From Jacaranda mimosifolia (lineage: Eukaryota > Streptophyta > Magnoliopsida > Lamiales > Bignoniaceae): a DNA stretch of 64,000 nt. The DNA lies in NCBI GenBank assembly GCA_018894105.1, contig CM032126.1, positions 26,510,391 to 26,574,390 on the forward strand. The letters are read 5' to 3'. Shown here one piece after another: positions 35,702 through 46,870 of this stretch. Position 1 is the stretch's first letter. Each line of letters starts with the position of its first letter. The notes beneath the pieces were generated by a model, which made no database searches, had not been told where the DNA came from, and saw nothing but the letters and a program-made list of their open reading frames with translations. A program made the position numbers and the translations under genes.

Positions 35702-36446
35702 CAATGTTTTCAAAATTGGACCGGACAATGAACCGGTGAGACTATTGGTTATTGGTTCAATCAGTTCGACCACTGATGGAATCGGTATGACGTTATAATG
35801 ATGTAATAATTATATTTAATTTTATAAATATATATAATATTTTAATATTACCAAAAAATAAAACTTTCAATTCATATAGAAAAAATATTATTTGAAAAAA
35901 ATTCAACTTACTTATTTTTAAGTACGTTTTTTAGAAAATAATACTATTTCACAATTAGTCAACTAAAAATAAATAAAAAAAATAATATTTATATTAATTT
36001 AAGAATAATTCATTTCATACTTCAACTCCAAGTAAAAATAAATTCTTCTACACTAAATAGTCAACATAATTTAAGAGAGATTAAACAAAATAAAATAACA
36101 AATTAAACATAAACATTCACATTTAACTACGACTTCATTAATTTCAAGAAAATAATTCATGTTTCAAAAAATTACATGTCCAAAATTTTTAATCATCGTC
36201 TTCAACTCACAATTTCTCTTTTCTTTTTTACTTTTTCTTTTTAAAAAAATTAAAATTTCAAAAAAAAGAAAAAAAAAAGTAAACCAGTTGAACCGGTCCG
36301 ATTTTGATTGATTTTCAATTGGTTTTGACCAGTTTTCACTGATTTTGACCACCACCAATTTTTAGGCTTCAACCAGACTGGATTGGCCTTCGGTCACTAG
36401 TCCAACTGGTTGGATCGGCCAGTCCAGTCCGATTTTCAAAACAGTG
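35702..36446 (+). mobile_element. hAT-type MITE, GTTTTCAAAA family, copy 1
   Basis: Terminal inverted repeats are CAATGTTTTCAAAATTGGAC at the left and the inverse of CACTGTTTTGAAAATCGGAC at the right, both followed by GGACCGG/GGACTGG-type sequence. Flanks ATATTAAC (35694-35701) and ACATTAAC (36447-36454) form an 8 bp duplication with one mismatch. The 745 bp interior is non-coding. A second family member is at 45936-46498. Confidence 0.75.
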
Positions 36447-36459
36447 ACATTAACTAATA

Positions 36460-36950
36460 TCAATTGTAGCTAAGTTGGTAAGTGGCTTCTTACATGTACC
36501 CGGAGGTGCAGGCTCGAGTCCTGCTAGCAGCAATTTTGGAGTTTCCATTTCTAGTAGCTTAACAGACCAAGGTCCAATGTGCATTGGTTCTTCCAGCCTA
36601 AAAATCGTTGGGCCCAGTGTTCTCCAGCCCATCTATCGGTGGCCCATCATGCCATTGTCGAGTATATTTAGGTCCATCGTACCTTTGTCCATTCAGGCAG
36701 CCACAGCTATGAAGCCTAGCCTTCAATCCAGTGTCAAGTCCATTAATCAAGCCCCAAGATTGGGCTTTGGCTAGTGACAGCAGCCTATGGGAAAGACGGC
36801 CTAGTTAATGTTGGGCCCAGCGCCGAAGACATTGCTATCCTGAAGCCCATGTTGTGGGGATGTCTCCAACCTATGTCCCAGGTCCAGCTGCCAAACCCTA
36901 AAAAGAAAGAAATACTAAGTGGGCCAAGTATGGTTAATTGAGACAAGCTT
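36460..36950 (+). mobile_element. tRNA-like SINE head with unknown body
   Basis: Polymerase III boxes are clear: box A TAGCTAAGTTGG (36467-36478) and box B GGCTCGAGTCC (36511-36521). The body is GC-richer than its surroundings, repeats GGCCCA motifs and contains a 99-codon frame (36475-36774) that starts inside the tRNA-like head and has no recognisable domain. It is not a functional tRNA: no cloverleaf of tRNA length can be formed with the expected spacing. The 3' end is uncertain. Confidence 0.55.
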
Positions 36951-36959
36951 AAGGTCCAA

Positions 36960-37468
36960 AAAATTAATGTATCACATGTACTAAATGTAACAAAACTTTT
37001 AATTTCTCTTGTAACAAAACTCTTAGTTATCTATTCCATTAGTAACGAAATGTTTATTTTTGAATTAAAATATTATTTAACTATTTGTAACCAAATATTT
37101 TGTTACATAAACAATTAGTAAATATACTTTATTAAATAAATAATATTATTATATTATGCATTGGTAATGAAAAAAATAAAATACAACAAAATTGCCAATG
37201 TATTAATAAATAAATATTTCTTTACGCTATAAAAATCTATTGTAACTAACACAACTTTTTGTTATTAATATCATATTTTTGGTAACGACATGTTTCGTCG
37301 CAATAAGGTAATCATTTGTAACGAACCAAAATGTTCATTATAAATACTTTTAGTGACGGGCTTTAACACATGAAACTTTGGCAACCAAAATTTTGTTACC
37401 AATTACCTAAGGTAACGAATTTAAGCGTTAATGTAACGATGTTACTAAAAGTGTAATTTGTTGTAGTG
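36960..37468 (+). mobile_element. CACTA element 2, right subterminal region and tip
   Basis: GTAACAAAA/TTTTGTTAC motifs are repeated more than ten times and the block ends TTTGTTGTAGTG at 37468. 37352-37373 (GTGACGGGCTTTAACACATG-type) is matched in inverse at window bases 11-32. Confidence 0.8.
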
Positions 37469-37801
37469 TGAATTAGACTCATTTGAATCCAAACTTGAAT
37501 AGCCAATAATATAGATGATCTAAATCATAAACCGCATCATGCCACTAAGTTGGTGAAAGAAATATTTTGAACATTACAATCTATTAGTTTATTTAAGATA
37601 TTTTTATTTTTAAAAATATCAATTATTTAAAAGGTATTTAATAAAATTATGAGAAAGGTTAACATAATAAACAAAATTTATTACATTGATATACATTTGA
37701 TAGCGAATGCAGCCTCATCATTAATATTAGCCAACATAAAGTTTTCAAAAATAACTGATTCGAACGGAAAAAAAAATTGAATAGAAAAAGAATATATAGG
37801 G

Positions 37802-37906
37802 GTCTCCAACTCCTATAATCGGTTAAAGGCCAAACATGCTAAATAAATTTTTTTATTCAAAAATTCATTCATTCACTACATAAAGTCTTCAATCTTTGTG
37901 TCTATA
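37802..37906 (+). repeat. Direct repeat, copy 1 (upstream of the F-box ORF)
   Basis: A block of about 105 bp starting GTCTCCAACTCCTATAATCG recurs at 38302-38408 with the first 25 bases identical and exactly 500 bp offset. It lies just 5' of the F-box fragment, so a gene-upstream segment was probably duplicated. 37469-37801 is otherwise AT-rich and empty. Confidence 0.85.
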
Positions 37907-37914
37907 ATTCAACA

Positions 37915-38070
37915 ATGTTTGAATATTTACCTCAAGAAGTGATGAAAAATATCTTTACAAGGTTGCCTTCCAAGTCTCATATCAAGTTCAAATGCGTGTC
38001 AAAATCATGGAATTTACTAATTCCAAGCCCATTTTTCATGTCAATGCACACACAAGAGCCATTGATCTAA
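37915..38070 (+). pseudogene. F-box domain fragment (51 codons)
   Basis: From ATG 37915 the frame reads as a plant F-box domain: LPQEV near the start, IFTRLPSKS, FKCVSKSW and LIPSPFF, then a TAA at 38068. F-box proteins are substrate receptors of SCF ubiquitin ligases and bind SKP1 through this domain. Functional plant members have 300-400 residues with kelch, LRR or FBA repeats after it; here nothing recognisable follows, and the sequence to 38270 is low-complexity. It is a truncated gene or a captured fragment lying between two CACTA elements. Confidence 0.8.
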
Positions 38071-38301
38071 TCCCCTTAGTGCCTAGATGGACCAAATCAT
38101 TGTCACGTGCTATTCTAGCAACCCAAAAAGAAAAAAATACTATAATGAATCCTAAAGAAAAATGCAGACCTCAAGTGAATTTTCAACTTATGATCGTAGA
38201 ACAATTTTCCACAGTACTGGCATTTCTCTTTAGGAGTCATTGCATAATTTCGAAAAAAAAAAAAATTAATTAGAAGAAAAGGAGCATTATAGGATTTGGA
38301 A

Positions 38302-38408
38302 GTCTCCAACTCCTATAATCGGTTAATAGCCCAACATATGCCCAATAAAAATTTCTATTAAAAAATTCATTCATTCATTACAAATTTTCTTAAGTCTTTT
38401 TGTCTACC
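38302..38408 (+). repeat. Direct repeat, copy 2
   Basis: Partner of 37802-37906. After this copy no F-box sequence follows; the sequence changes to unrelated DNA preceding the transposase pseudogene. 38409-38686 shows only an acceptor-like TTTTTGTCTTACAG ending at 38686. Confidence 0.8.
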
Positions 38409-38686
38409 TGAATTTGTTGATGTAAGTGACAACCAATCAAGGATTGGAACATCAATGTACCATTGTTATTGCTCTCTTATTACATCGACGGATCCAGGTA
38501 GATATAAAGACGAAAGAATTTATTAGATGAATGAATGATATATTGTATCTAAACTTCTATGGAATCTAATGTATCTCATTAAGTTTATTTGTTAATTGTT
38601 TTTATGCATTTTACATATGCAAATATTAATTTGTTTGTAATAATATTAATTATTGTCTATATATGCTGTTTGTTTTTGTCTTACAG

Positions 38687-40716
38687 ATGGTAGACCAGTC
38701 AAGTTTTCGTCCCCCCGCCATCGGCCAAAATCGGGGTTCTAGCCGAGGTAGGGGGTACTTTCTTGATCTATTAGACATATTTGCTAGTTAACCAGTCTCC
38801 CACCACGACGTCGACTAGTCATCATGGTATGCCTACCCCTCGCCTTTCTCTCATACATCTCCATAATACTCCATCTCCCGCGTCCTTTTTATCACCATCA
38901 CTCGTGAACTCCTCTGCTACTGTGAGGTCATTCACATCTCCATACATACCTTCAAAATAGCATTAACACATCCCAGCCACCATCTACTTCACTCATATGT
39001 ACTTCATCACCATCCACCATGCCCCTTGGCACTTAATCATCCCCTGTTGTCCCACTCGACCATTCCACATCAACAGTAGCATCAACAACAACTGATTCTT
39101 CAGCTGGTCAAACATTAGGGGGTTAGAGCTCCCATTCTACAGTTCTAGTAAGGTATACTTGCATCCCAATGGACACTATGAGTGAGTGCGAATTATTTAT
39201 AAATGTTATTTTATTGTTGTTTTATATCATTTATATTAGTGTTAAGAATTTTATGTAGGTATACATCATCACTAGATGGTACCAAGTTCTTGACAAGGGT
39301 GATTCAAAGTAAGGTACAGGAGCCCTATAGGACCTGGTCGAATATTCCCCAGGCTCTTCGAGTTTGATATTCATAGAGTGGAAGCTATATAAATGTTATT
39401 AATATGTTTACTTTTACAAATTAAGAGCATCTGTGTATTGTAAATACATTAACTTATTTCATTTTATTTCACAGAGATATGTCTGTTTGGACATCGAGTA
39501 CGAGGGTTATTTTCAGAGGGCCTTTGATGCTAAAAAGGGTGACCAACTGAGTTATATGTATGTCCACGCCTGCAGGACAGCCAAGATGCTAAAGTGGATT
39601 GGGGAGGACACTTGGCATGCTCTACAGAGGCATTAGCATCCCAAGATTTGCGAAAGAAGTTCACGCAAGCCAAAAAATACTAGGCTTCTGAGATCGGTGG
39701 ATCCCTCCATACTGGAGGGAGAATATCCATCGAGACACATGCAAAGTATTTAGTGAGTTTCCTAACTTTTAGTCTTTAGTAAATCTATTGTACTTTCGAA
39801 ATATTCGTTAGTTGTCTTATGCTTATAACTTTTGCATGACATGATTGATGGGGAAAGCATTGGAGCCATTCCCATTTGTTATTTGTTTATTTGGTTAATG
39901 GGAAAGGGTTGATGCCTTTTCCAAATGATAATATATTATCATTTACACTGTTGTTGAGCTTCTATTTTTTTGGTAAAGATCAATTTTAGGAGATACTCTA
40001 TTGAATCTTTTTCTTATATTCATTGTAGTTTAGTATTATGTTAATTCTTGCTTTCTGTATATGTAGGCTCGAGAGTTGTAGAGAGCCCCGACATGAAGGA
40101 TATTTTTGCATGTACCCAGTAAAGGTGAGTCGATAGGAGTTAGGTGGATGCGAGGGCGAGGAGAGCTGCTGTAAGTTTGTTATAATAACATAATTTATTT
40201 TTAGTTACTTTATATAGTGCATTCATTTTATTTTTTTCATTTTCCAAGAGAACTTCCAACAGGCGCTACAGTCCCAATCTTAGATGGAGGGTGTTGGGAG
40301 CAATGCAGAGACCCAATAGTCTGAGGTTGAGTTGTGGACTCAGATTGTATATGGCCCCAACAAGAAGGTTAGGTGTATGAGTTGAGCTACATGTAGTTAC
40401 CTTTCTACAGCCTTAATAGGAGCCTCCAAGTGCATTTGTTGAAGCCCATTTAGAGGCCTACTTGGAGGCCCATTTGTAGGTAGGTATTCAAGATATGCAG
40501 AGCATGTCCGTATTGCAATTGGACACGACGCATAATATGTTCTCTCAGTTGGTCATGCAGAGGGATGCTCTATCTAGATCATGTGCCCTCGCACCACCCC
40601 ACCCTACCAACAACATTTTCCACTGCAACATGGAGGCGACTATGACCAATAGCAGCATGGTATTGAACAGGATGACTACCTCGACTTTGATGACAATGTT
40701 GTTGGCCAGTGGATAG
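38687..40716 (+). pseudogene. CACTA second-ORF protein pseudogene (Transposase_24 family)
   Basis: Exon-like pieces on the plus strand resemble the plant En/Spm accessory transposase family (Pfam Transposase_24, PF03004). A Ser/Pro/Gly-rich N-terminus starts at ATG 38687 just after an acceptor-like TTACAG. A piece at 39473-39636 has DIEYEGYFQRAF and an RTAKMLKWIGED block. At 39645-39750 the frame reads ASEIGGSLHTGGRISIETHA, very close to the family's hallmark GGSLHTGG motif. Near 40050-40160 and 40290-40370 are the downstream conserved blocks, ending in ELWTQIVYGPNKK. Stops and frameshifts interrupt it throughout. The family is thought to help bind the subterminal repeats. Confidence 0.75.
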
Positions 40717-40720
40717 GATT

Positions 40721-41331
40721 TTTTTATACTTATGTAATTATGAATTGTAACTTCCAAAATTTATATTTATAAAATTATGTTTTATTTTAAATTATTGTTC
40801 CATTTATTCACAATTTTGTTGTATTAAAAATGTACTTTATCTTATATACAAGACGTATCAAAAGTTACAAGTATAATTAAATAAAATTTCTATAAATAAT
40901 TTAAAAAAAATAAATTTTTTATGAAAATTGAGGATCTTTCGATGGAAAAAAATATAAATAAATAATAATTTTAATAAATATCGGGCATAAATTCATCAAA
41001 ATTTCATCAATGAATAATAATAAAAAAATAAATAAAGTAAAAAAGTCGTAAAAAAAGGGTGTAAAACCATCAAAAAGTTTTCGATGGAACTCCACCGTTG
41101 GATAATAGACAAAAATTACACTGTTTCAAACGGTCAAATTCCCATTAGAAAATCGACAAAATTCCATAGGAAATTTTGTCGACGGAGAGTTTCGGTTGGA
41201 AAAGTGATGAAAAATTATTTGGCACGAGGGTTTTTCTAATATAAAAAATTCCATCAGATACTCATTGGAAATTTATCATTCCATCAAAAATTACTCGGAT
41301 TCGATGAGAAATGATGAATTTTTTTGGAGTG
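40721..41331 (+). mobile_element. CACTA element 3, right subterminal region and tip
   Basis: After an AT-rich stretch, 40925-41331 has repeated TTTCGATGGAA, AATTCCATAGGAAATTTTGTCGAC and TTCCATCA motifs in both orientations. The right tip ends TTTTTTTGGAGTG at 41331, whose inverse is CACTCCAAAAAAA, close to the CACTAC consensus. Together with the Transposase_24 pseudogene just upstream, this is the end of a third CACTA family. The left tip was not found. Confidence 0.65.
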
Positions 41332-41334
41332 AAA

Positions 41335-42011
41335 AGAAAGGTAATCTCATCTCTTTAGGGTGTTTTGAATCTAATATGGTTCATGTTTCTCATAATACTT
41401 AGTGGATTGATTTTGGTTCTACAATCCATATTGTCAATACTATGTAGGGCTTCTTAAATCAAAGGAAGCCAACAAAGAATGAGTATTCCATCTATTCAAG
41501 AAACAAGATGAGTTCACATATAAAGGCAGTTGGGACCTGTAGGCATATCCTTAGTTTTGGCTTTGTTTTAGACCTTGAAAGAACTTTTTATGTTTTATAC
41601 TTTTCTAGAAACTTTATTTTAATTTCAAGACTTCTACCTTGTGTTTTTAGTTTCAAATTCGTTGGTACTTCCCTTTGCTTATATAAAGACAATGTTCTTG
41701 TTGGTAATGGTATTATGGATGATGGGCTATTTAAAGTTCATTGAAATTCCACCCTTGATTATAGCTTTATGATTATGCGTCGTACTAATGTTGGCATTAA
41801 ATGTCGTGTCATAAATGAGAAATCCTCCATATTGTGGCATAGGAGATTAGGTCATATCTCCATTTATAAACTTAAGAGATTGGTAAGTGATGGGGTCCTT
41901 GGGGCTCTTGACTCTACTAATTTTGGTACTTGTGTGGACTGCATCAAGGGAAAACAAACTAACAAGTACAAGAAAGTGCCAGGAAGTTTTTTGAATCTTA
42001 CCCCTTTCTAG
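41335..42011 (+). pseudogene. Ty1/copia fragment: protease and GAG-pre-integrase
   Basis: Immediately after the CACTA tip the sequence is copia polyprotein. It includes WIDFGSTIHIVNT (protease active region, where D-S-G-A/S is expected; here DFGS), then SRNKMSSHIKAVGTC, and the GAG-pre-integrase segment with WHRRLGHISIYKLKRL and CVDCIKGKQTN. Stops are few (41742 and two near 41403-41443). The integrase core that should follow is missing: homology stops at 42011, where the minus-strand gypsy begins. The fragment's upstream gag part may lie on the other side of CACTA element 3. Confidence 0.85.
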
Positions 42012-43479
42012 TTCAGGAAAGCTCATTCACGAAGTGTATGGTTATTGATTCCCATTTCCAATTGGCGTATTGACAATAGTTAGAGAAACCCTGATGGTCT
42101 TTGATGTTCGCTCTCACTCGTTAGCATACTAGACATTTTGCACATATTTTGAGATCTTCCTTTTCACATTGTTCCACCGGTAGCATAGCTTCAAATCTGG
42201 GTACATTTATTACTGCCTGTATAGGTACTACAGTGGGATCAATGGGCTTCAACCAAGATTTCATTCTTCAAATCTTAATTCTATGTTATGCAAATTCTAC
42301 CTCAAAATTTTAAAACTCCTTTTAGGTTTACTTCAAATGGAGAGTCTAGCATACTTTAATGGTCGCTTTGAGATCTTTATATTCCACATCTCGTTCTTGT
42401 ACTATAGCAATTATCTCTAGTATGTCAAATTGTACTTGTAGATTGACAAATATATCCCTGTCTTAACTCTTTCTAGATTCCATGAGCCAACCTTTCCTAG
42501 CATTCTCCACTCTTTATCCATAATATTAGCTAAGTTGATCTTACGGCTTAGAGCATCTGCAACAATATTTCTTTTCCTGGGTGATATTGAATCTAGCATT
42601 TGTAATCCTTCTATGAATTCGATCCACCTTCTCTGCTTCATATTCAACTCTTTTTGTGAAAATAAATATTTAAGACGCTTTTTTGATCCATGAATATCAT
42701 TAGAGATGCTCCATAAAGATAATATCTTCATTTTACTAAGTCGAAAACAATAGTAGCAAGCTCTAGATCATGTGCAGGGTAATATTTCTTGTGTGGTTTT
42801 AATTTCCTTAATGCGAAAGCAATAACTCTTCCATTTTGCATCAGAACACAACTTAATCCTCCATCTGAAGCATCTGTGTACACTATGAAATTCTCATTCC
42901 CATATAGTAGAGAGCAGTCGCCATTTCTTAAGTTCTTCGAAACTAGCCTCACATGTATCGTCCCAAACAAATGGTGTATTTTTCTGAGTGAGATTGGTTA
43001 ATAGTACTGCTATCTTAAAGAAATCCTTGATAAACCTTTCGATAATATCCAGCACGTCCTAGGAAACTATGAATTTACGTAACTGCCTCTGGCCTTTTCC
43101 ATTCAATTGCTACTTCAATCTTTGATGGGTTGGTTGCTATTCCTTCTCTAGAGATAATATGACCCAAAAAGGTAACTCAGTTGAGCTAGAATTCACATTT
43201 GCTAAATTTGGCATAAAACTTATTTTCCCTAAGAAGTTGCAGCACTATCCGCAAGTAGTATTCGTGTTCTTGCTCGATCTTAGAGTATATTAGTATGCTA
43301 TTTATGAAAACAACTACAAACTAAAAATGCCCATACCTAGAGTTGAGAGTTATTTTTGAAATATCCTCATCTTTGGTCCTTAATTGATAATACACTTATC
43401 TTAAATCTAATTTGAATACACCCAAGAGCCTTGTGGTTGGTCAAACAATTTATCAATATGAGGTAAAGGGTATTTGTTC

Positions 43480-44405
43480 TAGGGGTGGTAATTTCTGACC
43501 CGACCCAACAACTTGACATGAAACCGACAGAAAAATAATGGATTTGGATTGAGGATTATCGAATTGGGTCCAAATCAGGTCGATCAAAATACTACCTAAA
43601 AATTTTTGGTAGGTTTGGGTTGGTCACGGGTTGACCCAGCCAACCAAAATTACTTTTCGAATGACCCATCAACCTAACCCAAATAAATATAAGTTAGATA
43701 TTTAAAAAATTGAATTTAATGACTATAATTTTTAGAGTTATGTTTCCATTGATTTTGTACAATTTATGATCTCAATTCATGGCAAATTAGAGCTTTTAAC
43801 GTTTTGATTTTGATTAAATTATGATTTACTTAGCAATTCCTACACTAGGTTTTCTATTTTACTTTGGTTGGAGAATCATGATAGTTTTTTGCATCATATG
43901 AAAATATCAGTGTATGTTGCAAAAATTAGAAAGGTTGTGTGTGGTTCGTAATGGAAAAAGTAAAAAAGTACACACCTTCAAATTCGCCAAGTCTTTTTTT
44001 TTTAATAGAAAATTTTACCATGCTAATACCTATTGAAATATTATTCATGTTGTACAAGTGTTCAAATGATGTATTTTATTCCTACAATGCACAATAAAAA
44101 TGGACTATAGAAGTCCAATCAATAAGCAATGAAAAAATATGATTTACATTATTAACTTTTTTTTTCCCATTAAAAAGCATGATTTTCATAATGGGTTGGG
44201 TAGGTTGTAGGTTTTCAAGTTATTGGCTCAACCCAATTCATAACCAGGTTAACCTAGGTCGACCTGATTAGGAGTGGGTTGGGTTTGAGTTTAGACTTAT
44301 CAAGTTGAAAATTAAATAGGTTGGGTTTAGATTGAGCAAATTTAAGTAATACATATACCTTGACCCAATTCGAACCCACCCAAGCTAACCAAATTGCCAC
44401 CCTTA
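43480..44405 (+). mobile_element. hAT-type element inserted in the RT domain
   Basis: A 926 bp insert has ends TAGGGGTGGTAATTT and the inverse of TAAGGGTGGCAATTT. A perfect 8 bp duplication ATTTGTTC lies at 43472-43479 and 44406-44413. Removing the insert and one duplication rejoins the RT reading of the minus-strand gypsy without loss, which fixes the borders. The interior is rich in GACCCAACC-type motifs near both ends and has no transposase. Confidence 0.93.
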
Positions 44406-45935
44406 ATTTGTTCTTGATGATGGCATTATTAAGTCCCTGATAGTCAATATAAAGATGTAACAACCGATCCTTCTTTTTAACTAATAATACCGAAACACCG
44501 AATGAAGAAGTACTTGGTCGAGTAAAGCCTCATTCTAACAAGTCTCATATTTGGGTCTTTAGCTCCTCTAACTCTGCTGGTGCCATGTGAAACGGGGTCT
44601 TGAATATTGGTGTGGTTCCTAAAAGAATTTTAATGACAAACTCCACATCTCTGTTTGGAGGGAATGATGTTAATTCCTCAGGAAATATATCTTAGTATTC
44701 AAATACAACAGGGATTTCCCTTAGCACCGTCTTATCTTCTCAATTATTAATCATATAATCTAAATATCCCTGGCCCGCTTTCCATAAAATCTTATAGGCT
44801 TGAGCAGCTAATATAATCGTCATATCTAAAATTCCTCTATTTCCAACAATATTTACCTCTAGTTACCCAAATACACAAAGTTTAACCATCTTAGCACGAC
44901 AATCAAGTTGGGCATGATGTGATAACAACCAATTCATTCCAAGTATAACATCATAACCTTGGATTGGTAGTAAGATTAAATCGATAAGAAAACCTTTATC
45001 ACCAATATCAATTTTACACAATTTAAATGCAAATCTGTTGCTATTGATTTATCCATAGGCAAACTAATTTCCAAATTATAAGGCAGGCTTTCTGGTTTCT
45101 TTTCTAGGCCTTGAGCAAACTGAGATGCAATAAAAGAGTGTGAAGCTCCAAGATCAAGTATCGTACCTTCAACTACAAAGGATAGGTCGGCTCGATTATG
45201 CCTTTGTTTCCCAAGGAAAATAGATGACTTGAAATTTTAGGTTTATTCCCATGTATTTTTTTATTCCTGTGACTTTCCATTACTTGCAGGTGGAGGGTGT
45301 GGCTTACTCATTTGATGTGGACAATTTTTGAAAAAATATTGATCGCTCTTACATGAGAACCACATCCCAGCTTTTTTTCTGACACCTTTCTCCAGTATGG
45401 CCAACATAACTACAATAATTGCATATTGTTTGTTGGGCAACTGATATGAGCTTGTCTTGGATCATTGACTATATTTAAATTCTCTCTTATGAGGTCTGAG
45501 CTTTTTGCTCTTTTCCTTAGTTCTTACCAATTTTCTAATGCACCCGTTGGAGGCCTTGGTCTTTTGTCTTATCTTAGTGAGTCTTCAAGTTCAGCCAAGC
45601 CACTTTTCACTCTTAACGCCTTCTCTACTGCCTCCATGTACACTTCTATATGATGATAAAGAAGATTCCGCTGAATTTCGCAACATAAACCCCTTAAAAA
45701 ATTTCTTATACATCGAGGCTCATCATTCTTCATGTGAGGGGAGTACTTCACCAGTTTAAAGAACTATGCATCATGTTGAGCTATCGTGATGATTTCTTGG
45801 TGCAGTGCACTAAACTCATCTTCTCGTTTTTCTTGAACAATTGGTAGCATATATTTTTTAGAAAATTCTACGAAGAAGTTCATCCAAATGTTTTCAATCT
45901 ACTTTTGTTCCGATCTCATCTCCATAAATATCACC

Positions 45936-46498
45936 CAGTGTTCAAAAAATCAGACCGTTCATTGAATCGAAAGACTTACCAGTTCACAGTTCACTAGTTC
46001 AATCACTAGTCAAATCGTAATTGAACTGTGACGTCATAATTATGAAATATATATATTTATATTATATATATTACTTAAAAATTAATAAAATGCCAAAATA
46101 TAAAACATAAAGATCTTCAATGATATTATCTAACATCACAATCCAAATTTCACAGTTGATATTATAAATGACCACAATAATTTAAATATTTCAAATCTAA
46201 AGTTTAAAGTTGAGAGTGTGTGAGTTAATTCTAAAGTCTAAACTCTAAACCAAGGCCTTTTTTGACTTTTAAATAGCTTTTGAGGTGTACCTTAGCCTTC
46301 AAACTTTGTACTTAGAAAAAAAGGTTAATTTCATTAAAAATTAAATGAAAAAATTATTTCGGTTCAATTGAATCGTGAGCGGTTGTTTTAACAAAATAGG
46401 GTTGTTTTTTAGTTTTCTAGTTTTATGAGAAAACCAGATCGGTTTGCCGGCCGGTCGACGGTCTGACCGGCTGGTGCAGTCTGGTTTTTTAAACCATG
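45936..46498 (+). mobile_element. hAT-type MITE, GTTTTCAAAA family, copy 2
   Basis: Ends CAGTGTTCAAAAAATCAGAC and the inverse of CATGGTTTAAAAAACCAGAC; flanks ATATCACC (45928-45935) and ATACCACC (46499-46506) form an 8 bp duplication with one mismatch. It splits the gag of the minus-strand gypsy right after its SWW motif. It is related to the element at 35702-36446. Confidence 0.78.
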
Positions 46499-46870
46499 AT
46501 ACCACCAAGATCTAGCAGCATCTTCAAGAAAAAATGTGGTAAAGGTGATTTTTTGATCTTTTGAATAACTAAGGACCTTAAATATTTTTTCCATATCGTC
46601 TAGCCATGCTTCAGCTTTCAGATCATTCGGCTCCCCAAAATATTTTGGAGGTTGAAAATATAGAAAGTGATCAAATGTTTGATCAGGCTGTATCTACGCT
46701 TGTCTAAGTTGATTTTGCATTACCTAAGTAAATTGTTCTAATGCAGCCACCAGGCAATCCTCTCCATCATTCCTTGCCTTTATAGGTCCTTACCCTTGTT
46801 CTCTTAAATCTTGTTCCCCTATGAGTGTCGGGGAGTGAGTATTTTGCGGTTTACTCCATGTTCTCTTTCA

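Larger units (their letters stand above)
20206..37468 (+). mobile_element. CACTA element 2, full span with nested insertions
   Basis: The left tip is CACTACAACAAATTGCATTT at 20206; the right tip is the inverse of CACTACAACAAATTACACTT, ending at 37468. Three-base duplications TGA flank it (20203-20205, 37469-37471), the size expected for CACTA elements. GTAACAAA-type subterminal repeats lie at both ends (20206-20640, 36960-37468). The 17.3 kb span includes an 8.8 kb gypsy element, a MITE, SINE pieces and another CACTA-like tip, leaving about 7.5-8 kb of its own sequence. No transposase was recognised. The TGA match could arise by chance in about 1 of 64 cases. Confidence 0.65.
42045..46870 (-). 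pseudogene. Minus-strand Ty3/gypsy gag-pol pseudogene
   Basis: Reading from 46870 down: gag (46700-46500, then after the MITE 45900-45570, with MEKIF and DAARSWW motifs); a zinc-knuckle remnant near 45400; protease region with LGASHSF near 45150 in place of D-S/T-G; RT start (IDYQGLNNAIIKNK, 44460-44415), interrupted by the hAT element, and resuming with YPLPHIDKLFDQ near 43470-43435; RNase H (42970-42540, YTDASDGGLSCVLM and NIVADALSRK); and the CC half of the integrase zinc finger with CLVC near 42100. Integrase core and 3' LTR are lacking. Many stops and frameshifts. Confidence 0.88.

Noticed and set aside
36465..36530. Possible functional tRNA gene
   Set aside because: Boxes A and B are present but spacing and arms do not give a tRNA-length cloverleaf; it is best read as a SINE head.
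36475..36774. 99-codon frame starting in the tRNA-like SINE head
   Set aside because: It begins inside polymerase III promoter boxes and has no domain; an equally open frame on the opposite strand points to GC composition.
42789..43001. Plus-strand 70-codon frame
   Set aside because: It is the reverse of the RNase H domain of the minus-strand gypsy.
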